From Ulota crispa (Eukaryota; Streptophyta; Bryopsida; Orthotrichales; Orthotrichaceae), in assembly GCA_963920765.1 (NCBI GenBank), contig OY987244.1, positions 3,412,501 to 3,476,500 on the forward strand: DNA of 64,000 nucleotides, given 5' to 3'. The notes below the pieces were generated by a model. It saw only the letters and a list, made by a program, of their open reading frames with translations. It was not told the DNA's origin and did no database searches. Below are positions 24,935 through 35,126 of this stretch, one piece after another; positions within the stretch are counted from its first letter, which is position 1, and every line of letters begins with the position of its first letter. The position numbers were made by a program, and so were the translations under genes.

Positions 24935-25849
24935 TTAACCCTTTAAGGACCACACCCATTTTCACAAAATCCACTAAAAACAGGGGATGTAAGCTTAAAT
25001 GTGCAATTAACTCAAATATGGACCCATTTTCAATAATCCAACCATACAAATGGGAAGTACACCTTGTTCACTTTAAAGCACCAAAATTTTAGCTAGATTT
25101 ACCGTTGGAGGTGAAACATTATAATGATTGAGCGAGCCGTATGCGGAAAATCTCTAGTGTTTCATGCTTGTGTGGTTTTGAATGTTACTGCTTCATGCAA
25201 GCTTTGATTATGAAGAGCCTTACATTTCTAGAAAGCAAGGTTTCCCACCTTTCCAACAAGACTAGTTTCACACAAAATAGACAAAAATAGCAATCACAAG
25301 GTGTTGCTAAGTGGACAAAAAAGGTCAAAAATCCCATTTTCTTTGCTATCCTAAAACAATTCTACAAGAAATTTGATAATTGTTATAGAAAATCCAATTG
25401 GTGGAAGCAATCAAGAATTGGCCTTAAATGTAGGATGAATTTTTTTATAAATAAAATGATAGTATCATTTCATTGCATTCTCAAATACTACAATTGTACA
25501 ACTACTATATAGAGAAACAACACAAGCATATTCCTTGAGCAATTTGAAATTTGAAAGATTGCACAATTAAAATTTGACATTCTTTTTGGATGTTTGATGT
25601 ATTGTGTTGTTGCTTTGATCCATTTTTGACAAAAAAATGGATACATATTTTGAAGCCATGCCATATAAACACCATTATTTGTCAACTCACATACCCAATT
25701 GCATTGTTATTTTTTTTAGATGGATGCAAAATCCTTGTGATCACATGCGTACTTCAAGACCAAATTCCAAATTATTGAGCAATTTCAAACTACAGGCCAA
25801 AACCACTCCCAGCAACCAAAGTATGGTCGGGTGGTCCTTAAAGGGTTAA
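24935..25849. mobile_element. TTAA element, family A, copy 2
   Basis: The left end TTAACCCTTTAAGGACCACA and the reverse complement of the right end TTAACCCTTTAAGGACCACC are nearly perfect 18-19-bp inverted repeats with TTAA on both sides. It is 915 bp, inverse to the 15754 copy. Short frames at 24904-25092 and 25590-25778 are not conserved. Its right TTAA (25846-25849) is shared with the next element. Confidence 0.85.
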
Positions 25850-26076
25850 CCCTTGGACGACCATCGGCCATCTCTAACCATATGTACGGCCATATGTACA
25901 AACATATTTGAGGTGCTATGAGGATTTTCCAAGTATTTTTATGCACTCACCATCGTACAACCCTTCAATATGTATGATTATAACACTAAATTTCCAGCTA
26001 ATTCAAACTTCTGAATATTAATTGCGACCATATTTGGTACCATATCTCTAGAACCCAAGGGCCCTTCAGGGGTTAA
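25846..26076. mobile_element. 232-bp-class TTAA MITE, copy 2
   Basis: It begins TTAACCCTTGGACGACC and the reverse complement of its end is TTAACCCCTGAAGGGCC. It is 231 bp. The interior aligns end to end with 41214-41445 (CCATATGTA, TATTTGAGGTGCT, TATGCACTCACCATCGTACAA and ATATTTGGTACCATATCTC blocks). It abuts the 915-bp element with a single TTAA between them. Confidence 0.8.
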
Positions 26077-26692
26077 ACCAAGATAGTAAATGACCGCTCC
26101 TGTTTTTGGAAACCCAAATAACGGCCTCTTCTGCTACTAATCAATAGCCTTACCTCGAGTACTGCTTTTCTATTGATTGATCTCCAAAAATTATAATTTC
26201 TCTACCAATCTTATGTCCTTCAATTCAACAAGTTCATCGGTTATATTCGTACCACTGTTCAAAAGTACATTTATACCCAGTAGGGTCTCTCCAAATGTTA
26301 TTACAAAATAACCATTCTTATAACTCTTGAACCTTTTTCAGTTGAACCAGTCAATTCAACTAACACAACAAATTACAAATATATAAGCGAGTGGGTCCAG
26401 GATTGAAGACAACAATTAGATCCTAGGCCAATGAATGTAAACCATTTCAAAACTGCTTGACAGAAACTTCTACTCGGCTAATATATTACGCACAATCATA
26501 TTCCGACGTGACTACACCCTACGAAATTCTCAATCAACTAAATAACCATCATCAATGAATAATTATCACTCGTGTGAAAATCGATTACATCCATCAAATA
26601 GATGCTACGGAGCACGGCCTACACTCCATCTAAAATCTCACCAATCAAGCAAGCAATCCAGTCAAGTCACGCAAAAAAGATATTGACCTAAA
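26077..26692. other. Noncoding stretch
   Basis: No recognisable gene or repeat. Confidence 0.5.
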
Positions 26693-26700
26693 AGAATAAA

Positions 26701-27020
26701 GGGAGAATTTCATGGATATCCCTGAAATTTGCAATATTTTCATAAATACCCCTGCTTTTCCAGAAATATCACAAATACCCTTGGACCAAAAAATTGAGGC
26801 GTTTTTTGTTGTTGTGCTTGTCACTTCCTTTCTTCCTTTGTACGCATTGTACGCATGCATAACAAGAAAGTAGTGTGCACACAAAGAGAGAGAGGAGTGA
26901 CATGCATAATAAAATAAACGCCTTAACTTTTTTGGTCCAAGGGTATTTGTGACATTTCTGAGAAAGCATGGGTATCTAAGAAAATATTGCAAACTTCAGG
27001 GTATCCATGAAATTTTCCCT
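26701..27020. mobile_element. Long-TIR element with exact 8-bp target duplication
   Basis: Terminal inverted repeats of about 105 bp pair the left GGGAGAATTTCATGGATA with a right end whose reverse complement is GGGAAAATTTCATGGATA, and continue through GCAATATTTTC, GAAATrTCACAAATACCC and TTGGACCAAAAAA to GGCGTTT. AGAATAAA is duplicated exactly at both borders (26693-26700 and 27021-27028). At 320 bp it is non-autonomous. An 8-bp duplication fits hAT; the long TIR fits Mutator-like elements (usually 9 bp). The frames at 26645-26992 and 26769-26969 are by-products. Confidence 0.85.
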
Positions 27021-27028
27021 AGAATAAA

Positions 27029-27808
27029 CCTAACCGTCCGACTCTCTCCAACATACATTTACGGATATTGGCACAGAAGATCATAACATGCGAAGTGACC
27101 TAGAATTGATAAAAACCACAAATCTTGAAGAACCATCCAACGGGCATTTCAAAAGGTTCAAGAACTGAAATTTATAAGGGAATAGAAGTCACTCACTCAT
27201 GCCATAAGGTCAGTTCTAAGCCCATATGTCTTTAGTGGATACCCATCGAAAGGCCTACCCTCACAGGATGGGTTCATAAAAAAAGTGAAGAGAACTCAAG
27301 AGGTAATAGAAAGGTGTACCTTAGCTGCGCAGATGTGGTTGAATCACAACTTCGCAAAAATCATGAAAGCACATCCCATTCAATTTCTGAGAAGTGGTTC
27401 CACTGTCAGGTGGGAGAGTCAGACATCCAGATATTTTGTCCTGAACGCTGCAACACCTGGTAAAAGAGACCAATGAACTGGGAACTTATTTTAATAAAAA
27501 ACCTAAATGCGGGCAGGAGGTGGATGGCAAGTAACACATGCAAGTGATGAAAGCAACACATATATATATATATATCTATGACAAGTCTTCCTCTAGAACC
27601 TACTACACACAAACGTCGTAATACTTGCCGAAGGGTCTTGTTCAAAAATGTCATACACTTGCCATCTTCAATGTGCTACTTGTTCTTAATCCACCGACCT
27701 CTCTTGATTTAGAGACTTGCCCTTGCACATGCTCTGGCCCACAACCCACAAGTAGAATGACAGCTCTTGAAAAAAGTAGAAGAGGAGCCAGACTGGGCTT
27801 CAGTTCAT
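27029..27808. other. 3' flank of the MED26 gene
   Basis: No second gene is recognised. It presumably includes the 3' untranslated region of the minus-strand MED26 gene just above it. A short (TA)n run is at about 27561-27574. AATAAA-type signals on the minus strand cannot be chosen confidently from sequence alone. Confidence 0.45.
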
Positions 27809-30630
27809 TCATCTCCGTATTTGCTGTTGTTTAAACCGATTTGGAAGCGCTGGCTTTGTGGGTACATGGCTCTGACCCACCCTTGCTCGGTTGGGTCCAC
27901 CTTTGGGGAGGTCTGTCAATTCCATGACTTGCACCACTCGCTGCCTTTTAGCTATAACACCCCCATACCAACGTTCATACGTCAATGGCAAAGCAAAGCC
28001 ATAACATAAGCACAACAATCAAGCTAGACAATGTTGAGGACACAAAATTGGTAAGGAAACTAGGAAGATTAATTTCCTTAACATTATCAATCAATTTGCC
28101 AAAGTAGAACCAGATTGTAAGAATTGGCAATTTCAGATTATACCGCTCTTTTCTTGCTCATATCTTTCGTGCAACCGTTTCTTAGCAGCCTCAAGCCGAT
28201 TGGCAACACTCATATTCTCCTCCGGCTCTTGACGTTTCTGCAAAGAAGAGAAACACACACATCATGAGAATTAGAAGCCCCACATATTCATGAAATATTA
28301 AAATCATCGTTTGGCTTACATGAAAATGACTTCTCTTAGAATCCAATCCTCTCCTAAACGACAATTATATTGACCATCCCAAAAGTACTACTTACACTCA
28401 GCAAGCAAATTTGTGTAGGGACGCCGTCAGACAACGAATCACGTGCTCAAAACTGTTCTAATGTAGTGTCTACAGATTTTATCTATGATTACAACACACC
28501 CAGTATAATTAAACAAAGATAACAAGAAAGAAATATCTCACCTTCTGATCAGGTTTTGGCTTGTGATCTTTGGGAACTAGAGGCTTTGTGTCAAATTTCC
28601 GCACAATGCCGTTACCATTTGATCTAGGAGGCCCAGACCTATCAACCGGTCGTCCAGCACCAGAGCTACCTCTGCTAATGCCATTTCCTGATCTATCAAT
28701 ACCATTAGTTGTATCGAGGGTTCTCCGTCCATTGGACTGCATAGGCCTACCATCACCATTCCGAATCTCAAGGTGACTATTTGAAGTGTTGACCCTACCC
28801 TTCAACTTTGGAGCCTGAGATTCAGGACTAGCTGTTGGCCCCCTGCTTTGTTGTTGGCGCTTACTCAACGGAGCCACTGAATCGTCACATACTCCATTGG
28901 AAGAGAGTGGGCTAGGACCTGAGCCAGCAGCTGTACACACAAAACCAAATTTCAGCCATCCACAACAAGTAAGTCAAACCCACAACCATGGCATCTAGTA
29001 TTACTGTTACCCTAGATACATTAAAGTCTTGATAAGCGAGATATTTCAAAAATGAAACACATTATTCCACAAAGGGAGCAATTTCAAGGTATGATAAACG
29101 CCGCAACTGAAGAGATAAGACGGCCTTGAAAAAAACATTACTTACACAAATCATCCAAAAAGTCGTCAAAAAAATGAGACATCTCCATAGAATTTGTTTG
29201 TGTGGAAGCTAAGAGAGCACCGGGGTCCAGGGGGGGAGAAGGTAAACCGTCATCTCCGTTGTCTACACCGGTTGAGTCTGATACTGCACAAAAAAAATCA
29301 CCTTTACCAAAGTGGAAATATAAAGTAAAATACAATTGAGTTACACTTGTAGTCATTGAAAAAGTAGAATGTAAGCCAAAATAGGCAACACAAGACGTTC
29401 CAACTTACCAGCCATTGCTGCTGCCGCAACATCTCCTGCACTCTTTACCCATTCATCCACAAGATCCTTCCAGCTTCTGCCAAATTACCAAAGCAGTGCA
29501 CAAAGTAAGCGCAGATGAACCAACTCACTCCATGCAGATTCTTCCATACGATTCAAGGTAAATAAAACGTGTGCATACATTCAATTGTGGAAATCCACAA
29601 TGACAGAAAAAACAATGACACTTCACACACCCAAGACCACCACATTCCGGACCGTGTAGTCTAGTTTTACCTCATTAACACCTTTGCAAGGGACCGGACC
29701 CGCTTGGACTGATGCTTGCGCAATGCATTGACTTCCTTGCCTATTTCAGTAGCCTGCAGCGGTCAAAGGGCACACGTTAATACACAACAAGGCAAGACTA
29801 TCAGAAAACAGCAAAAGTCAAGCTGAGGAGCTCTTAAAGCTTGAGTAATTTTAATGAAGTGCTAATAGAGCAAGCAAGGAGGGGATTGAATGCCAGAAAT
29901 GTCCTACCTTCAATGCTTCCACAGATATATGCATCTCCTCCAATTGGCACAGTGCTCTCACAATCTCACTCTCGTCCTGCAGAGCGAAGTCACATATCTG
30001 AGAACCACCCATGCAGAAGCATGCAATTGCATGAAATGTGTTCACGTGCATTCCCACTGGCGCTTAGAGGTTACAAAAGGTCAAAGCTTATGACAAAAAA
30101 CAGTAACATGCTCTAGGGTTTGATTACTAGATATTATATATTTGAACATATTGAAAGTTTAGGCCTTTCTCTCTAAACACAACACATACAGAAAAGGCTA
30201 CGAACTAATAGATGAATACCTCAGGTAAATCCGCAAGAGTGTTCTTCAACCTCACAACCTCATTCATGTGCCGATTCTCCTCCTCTATGGCGTCATTCAA
30301 AGCATCTGCTTCATCATACTCCTCATTTGAGTTTACCAGTCTATCCTCGTCATCACTGAGATCGTTTCGAACGTGGTCATAATCATACTCAGGAGGGTTT
30401 GGACTCTTATCGTCTTGAGCCTCCTCAACGTCAAGGCAGGCAACAACTGGCTCGAATCCATTAGACTTTGAAAGCAAAGAAGGGTGAGCGTACAGCTTCT
30501 CCACAAAGGCATCTCGTCTTATTCGAAGTTCATGGGGAAAGTCTGAAGCAGCGATGTTCAATGCAGATTCTATCACTGTCCATATATCTGTGCCAGCTCC
30601 TGCAAAAAACTTGCGCCACTTTGTATCCAT
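27809..30630 (-). CDS. MED26: Plant-type Mediator subunit 26 (TFIIS N-terminal domain), 8 exons
   Basis: Mediator subunit 26 links the nuclear Mediator complex to RNA polymerase II and elongation factors. The exons (minus) are 30630-30220, 29976-29908, 29753-29671, 29476-29409, 29283-29146, 28930-28542, 28237-28144 and 27951-27809. All borders are GT-AG, phases join exactly, and the total is 1395 nt or 464 residues. Residues 4-50 hold the plant MED26 N-terminal block (WRKFF...IWTVIESALNIAASD...RRD). Residues 62-118 are acidic. Residues about 122-206 are the TFIIS N/LW domain (EIGKEVNALRKHQSKRVRSLA, then SWKDLVDEW). A Ser/Gly/Asn-rich linker follows. The C-terminus has a short coiled segment and AKRQRVVQVMELTDLPK, a plant MED26 hallmark. 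The ATG at 30630 is used; the in-frame TTG nine bases upstream is not a start. The last exon joins in phase and extends the protein past an intronic stop at 28133. Family identity is recognised from memory of plant homologues. Confidence 0.9.
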
Positions 30631-30655
30631 TTTGTCCAACTTCGCCTACGTGGAC

Positions 30656-30661
30656 CTGAGG
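30656..30661 (-). promoter_or_regulatory. Possible 5'-UTR splice acceptor of MED26, with upstream ORF
   Basis: Upstream of the MED26 start, an ATG at 30715 opens a 61-codon frame that overlaps the MED26 start out of frame (stop 30530-30532). This would depress translation if present in the mRNA. Between them lies a good acceptor, CCCCTTGTGTCCTCAG (ending at 30656 on the minus strand). A leader intron spliced here would remove the upstream ATG. A plausible donor, CTC|GTAAGT, occurs near 32815. Inference only; cDNA would decide. Confidence 0.3.
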
Positions 30662-33600
30662 ACACAAGGGGTCCACAGCCAACACCTTGTCTTCACCTTT
30701 CGCTTCTTTCACCATTCTGCTTCAATTCGCAATGCGAAGTTGATTGTCCCCATCACCATCCCAGATCAGATCACAGCTACAATCAAGAATCGAGCCCGGC
30801 CACCTGGCCCTCTCGATTAAGATTCCACCACTTCAATACAAATCCACGGGCAATTCAAGGGCAGCTTTGAGTTCTTCAACCTAAAGTGGTTGTTTCCTGT
30901 CAAAGTCCAGAGTAATTATTCAATACCCTCATTTACAAACCATCAAAGTAAATAAAACAACATCCTCGCTCAATCCTAAACAAAACTTCACAGCCATGAA
31001 CGTGAATGCTCTTGGACGGTCAAATTACATCCAATCAGTTCAAAATTTCAATGACGTGCACTTCTAATCTCAAATTGGTCTTACCTCCCAAGTCCATGCG
31101 TACACCCTAAATGCTGCAGACATGTACGAGATTGAAGAAAGACACAGAGACGTCAAGTTGGAACGCTTCATCCTAATACGTACATTCAATAGTGGTTTGG
31201 TGATCATAGGATCTCACACCCTATACACCAGAGCTTGAAGTAACCCAGAACACACTAAACGATGAAAGGCTCGAAATCTGCCATTCAATGAAAGTTACAT
31301 ATCATCTTCTGCCAAAGAATCAATCACTTAGGAAGCCATAACAAATATTAACCCTGAAACACTTGCACAATTCTCTAACCTCGTACTTCGCAAACAATTG
31401 GCGATCACCACATGCCAACCCAATTTCCAAAACTGCACATTCCTTCTAAGCAAGCCATAGAAGAAACGCTGCTACAGATATAGCTAGTCAATCATTAACA
31501 CTCCAACCAACAAACGCATACGGCAGCCGCCTCAAAATCCTTCGGTTGCAGATGCTCGGGAAAAATCAAGCCCTAATGGATGATAAAGACGAATCATTTA
31601 CAACGGCACAGATTGCGCATTCAAAAACGACTTTGAGCCCTAATGTTTTCCCCAATCAGAAGCAACAATCCACGCATCATGTACAAAGCTCGTGTTTCCT
31701 GAAGAGACAATCCTCGCCTTCAGTATCAAGAAGGTTATCTGCTACCAACCTTTATCCCAGATTTAAAAGTCACGATGCCGAAGAGTTGACACTTCCTCTG
31801 TTTCCGCGCATTCAAATACTTCCACTTCAATAGGATTTGTGCTTTGGAAAAAGGCTTCAGCTACTTAAGAAGAAGCTGGAACGTCAAATTCGCCAACGAA
31901 TCTGCATCATCTGCAAATCCAAGTAAGTAAAATGGTTAAGCGCCACGCAGGAGCTCTGTCACAAACACCAATCCAAATGATTCTAACCAATCATCAACAC
32001 TTCAGCTAATACACCGCTGATCAAATTCACAACCTGGTACAAACGAAAGACGCTCGAATTGACCACGACCAAAGCACAAACGGCACACAACCTCGTACTT
32101 CAAAAAACTTCAGAAATCAAAAGCAACCGCACAATCAAAAAGAGCATCACCAGCGCACTTCAATGTTCACAAAGACAACCACGATAGAGTGAAACTCTTA
32201 CGCGCTTCTTACCCTAAGACCTAAACAACCAAGACAACCGACCGACAACGAGTGAGCTCCGCCAAAACGCCGCTTTTGCCAAAACTCCGGGAAACACGAG
32301 TCCTAAGAGTACCAGCACGACTCCGAGGTTTAGTTACCACAACAATCCGGCTAAGCAAGGCTGCTGAAACGCCACCACCACTCCGGCATACCCACTCTAG
32401 AGAAGAGGACTAGGAAAGAAAGAGCAACGCTTCCTGCACGAGTCACCAATTGGCACGAGACCAATACCGATCGGGAACTGACGATGTAGCAAAGGTCTTC
32501 AAAACAAACAGTTTTTCAATGCTCAAGGGAGCATGGATTGCATTCGGGCCTTGTTCTCTTCTATACGACCCCAACTAGCCCAAGGGGAGCTAGCCAACTA
32601 TAAGAGACCAGATCCTTCGACAGCCACTAAGTTATTCGGCAACCAGAACATTATGGAAGCGGACTAAACAGTACTCCTCTAGGATTCGGCTCTAATGCAG
32701 GGTTGCATCTCTGGTCGAGAGAAGGCATTCACACGCAAATCATTGCAAAATTGCCCAGACAACAAAATCTGAGGAGAAGAGGTGGAAACCCATCACGCAC
32801 ATTCCATGGAGACTTACGAGCAAGAGAGGTGCCGTTGTTGTCGAGAGGAGATTGGCTGCACGATCGATGGAAGTGACGAACAGATGCAGCAACCACGCAC
32901 TGTCTCGCCTTTGTCAGGATGAACGGCACTTGTCTTCTCGTCCGTTTCCAACCCAGTCACGCTCTCGGCCGTGCACGGGTAGACAGACAGACTAGTGCTC
33001 TGGGACTCCAGCAGCAACTCATTCATGGAATGCAACCCACTTGAAAGGAAGAAAGCCGGATGCAAGTAATCGAGTCTGGGCTTGGCAAATCTAGATTGGG
33101 ACCCAGCTGAAATGGACGCACGTGGAAAGAGCTGGGAACCATGAACGCCGCCCCATTTTTTCCAATACAAGTCGAAAAAGACTATAGAGGATAAAGAGGA
33201 TACACTCGCCCGGTTCAGACTAGCGACCGGCCAAAACTTTCTCAAAAGAGATTGCTTGAAACTTGGCTTTTCTCTACGGATTTGTCCGGTATTTTTACAT
33301 CCATCTTCACTACCGTGGGAATCACCCTATATAACCAGCGGTTTAGATAGTGAAGATTTGGGGCCTGCTCCAAGTGTGGTATCAAACTTGTCCTACAGAG
33401 GCACACTCTTGGATGATGCAAGATTAAACAGAAGAATTTCCATTAGACAAACCAATGGCAGGGGTGCGAGTTTTGCTACTTTGTCCTGCCGTTGGTCTGA
33501 ACCGGGCCTAAGTTACTAGCCGACTTTTGGAGTTGGCTGGGGAGAAAGTGGTTCGTGAACGGGAAGTTCTATTGTTTGGCGTTCAGACTTTTTCTGTCAA

Positions 33601-33960
33601 ATCAACCCATTTGGATTTTTCCAGTCCGCAGTATTGACCACATAGCCCGTGACCGAACCAATACCACCGAACACAGTCAGACCAACCGACGGACCGACCG
33701 ACGTAGCCCGAGTGAGAAATTCTGACGAATGAGGAGCAGTCACTCATATGAGACTTTTAGACTTTCCTTGTTTTTCCTCTTTTGGGAAAACGAGTTGTTT
33801 TCCACTGACAGGCTTTCATTCAACTGTGGAAACTGGAAACTGGAAATTGGGTCAAATGACAAGGGGTGACGTAAGTTAACCGTAGTGGCCCTGGTTTTCT
33901 GGTTGTGTAGGAAAAAACTGGGAATATGTTGTGGAATCATGCCCTTTGGGGCACTCATTC
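30662..33960. promoter_or_regulatory. MED26 upstream region (leader/promoter), no second gene recognised
   Basis: GC content is higher than in the surrounding repeats, and no transposon ends or paired repeats are visible, consistent with a single-copy promoter and leader region. Open frames at 32814-33245 (minus, 143 codons), 33256-33519 (plus) and 31546-31833 (plus) show no recognisable domain. The first of these ends next to a good splice donor near 32815 and may overlap an untranslated first exon. Confidence 0.4.
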
Positions 33961-35003
33961 ATCAACAAACAAATATGATGGGGGAGGCCATACGGGTAAG
34001 GTAACCTTACCCATACCAAGCGTTTAAGGATTTAGGGTATTTTGAGGTCTCGGGAAATTCAGGAAAAAAATCCATAGGGTTAGCTTTTCAACAAGCTATC
34101 ATGGAACATAATTTTTGTGAAAAGAAGTATTGTAGATTATTTTATATTAAAAGGCAAAGTTGCACCTCATAGGGTTCTTATTAGCAGCTCTAGATTACCC
34201 TTGAAACTATTTAGATGTGTTCTTACACATGTACTTGACGGTCCCAATTCGACCCTCTCATACGAGCTCTGAAGCTGACATGTGGCAAAATGTGCTTGTG
34301 CAAGTGACATTCACTACTCCACTTTGGATTCAAGAGTGAGTGAAGAACACCCCAAATGTAGAGTGCAGCATTGGGGACCGCTTCGGTATGGAGTAGGTTA
34401 CTTTCGTCACACCTTATGTGAGCATGAATCTTCAAGAAGCTGTGGAGTGGATATATGAGCCAATGGGAGCATTTCTCCATGAAGGTGTGACTTCTCTTTT
34501 GTGGATTGTGGGGAATGAAGAATGAGTTAACTAAGAAGTGGTGATGCGGTTTAGAAAACAAGCTTCATTCACAATGAAACAAGAACAAGGAGGGTGAAAG
34601 CCAGAGGAGCAAGATGAGGAAGAGACACACGCATTGGTGAAAACTTCTTGTGGGAAAATTTCTGCACACCCATTCTTCTCTTCCGAAGGTGAAGAAAGTA
34701 ATTTCTCAATCTTCAAAGAATGTGGCCTCTAGACATCAAGGAAATAGTCCCACATCCCCATTCTCTAAAGAATGAGAATTGGGTGAAAAAGATGTGACTA
34801 CCCCTCATGTACTAGTACACATGTTATTTTAATGATTGTGAGATTTCGAGGAAGCAAGACCTATACGCAATCAGCTCTTGCTCGGTATTACGAGGTTTTT
34901 GCGGAGCCTTTTCATAGTCCAGAATAGTCCTCCCGGAGAAGTGGAGCAAGTGTGACAAGCAGCAACCACTGGTCACAAAATAACTCGCAAAACCTGATTA
35001 CGT
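33961..35003. other. Noncoding stretch
   Basis: Short minus frames at 34223-34561 and 34531-34716 without recognisable similarity. No repeats recognised. Confidence 0.45.
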
Positions 35004-35126
35004 TATGGAACGTCCGTTGGTTGGAGTGTCGCAAGATATAATCTGCCGTTCCCACTCGCGGCTCCCGCCACTCGCTGGGACTGGCAGATTATATCTTGCA
35101 ATGCTCCTCCCAACGTCCATTCCATA
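35004..35126. mobile_element. Small foldback MITE, about 123 bp
   Basis: The left arm TATGGAACGTCCGTTGG..TCGCAAGATATAATCTGCC pairs with the right arm GGCAGATTATATCTTGCAA..CCAACGTCCATTCCATA, with the CACTCGCGGCTCCCGCCACTCGC segment as the GC-rich loop. The borders read TA, compatible with a TA target, but no superfamily is assigned. Confidence 0.7.

Noticed and set aside
26645-26992. 115-codon minus-strand frame
   Set aside because: Spans both inverted arms of a noncoding transposon.
28133-28143. MED26 ending at TGA 28133-28135
   Set aside because: A GT donor at 28143 and an in-phase acceptor at 27952 join to a conserved plant MED26 C-terminus.
30631-30639. MED26 start nine bases upstream
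   Set aside because: That codon is TTG; the first in-frame ATG is at 30630.
32814-33245. 143-codon minus-strand protein upstream of MED26
   Set aside because: No recognisable domain, no conserved motif, and opposing frames are also open; more likely GC-driven open frame or leader exon.
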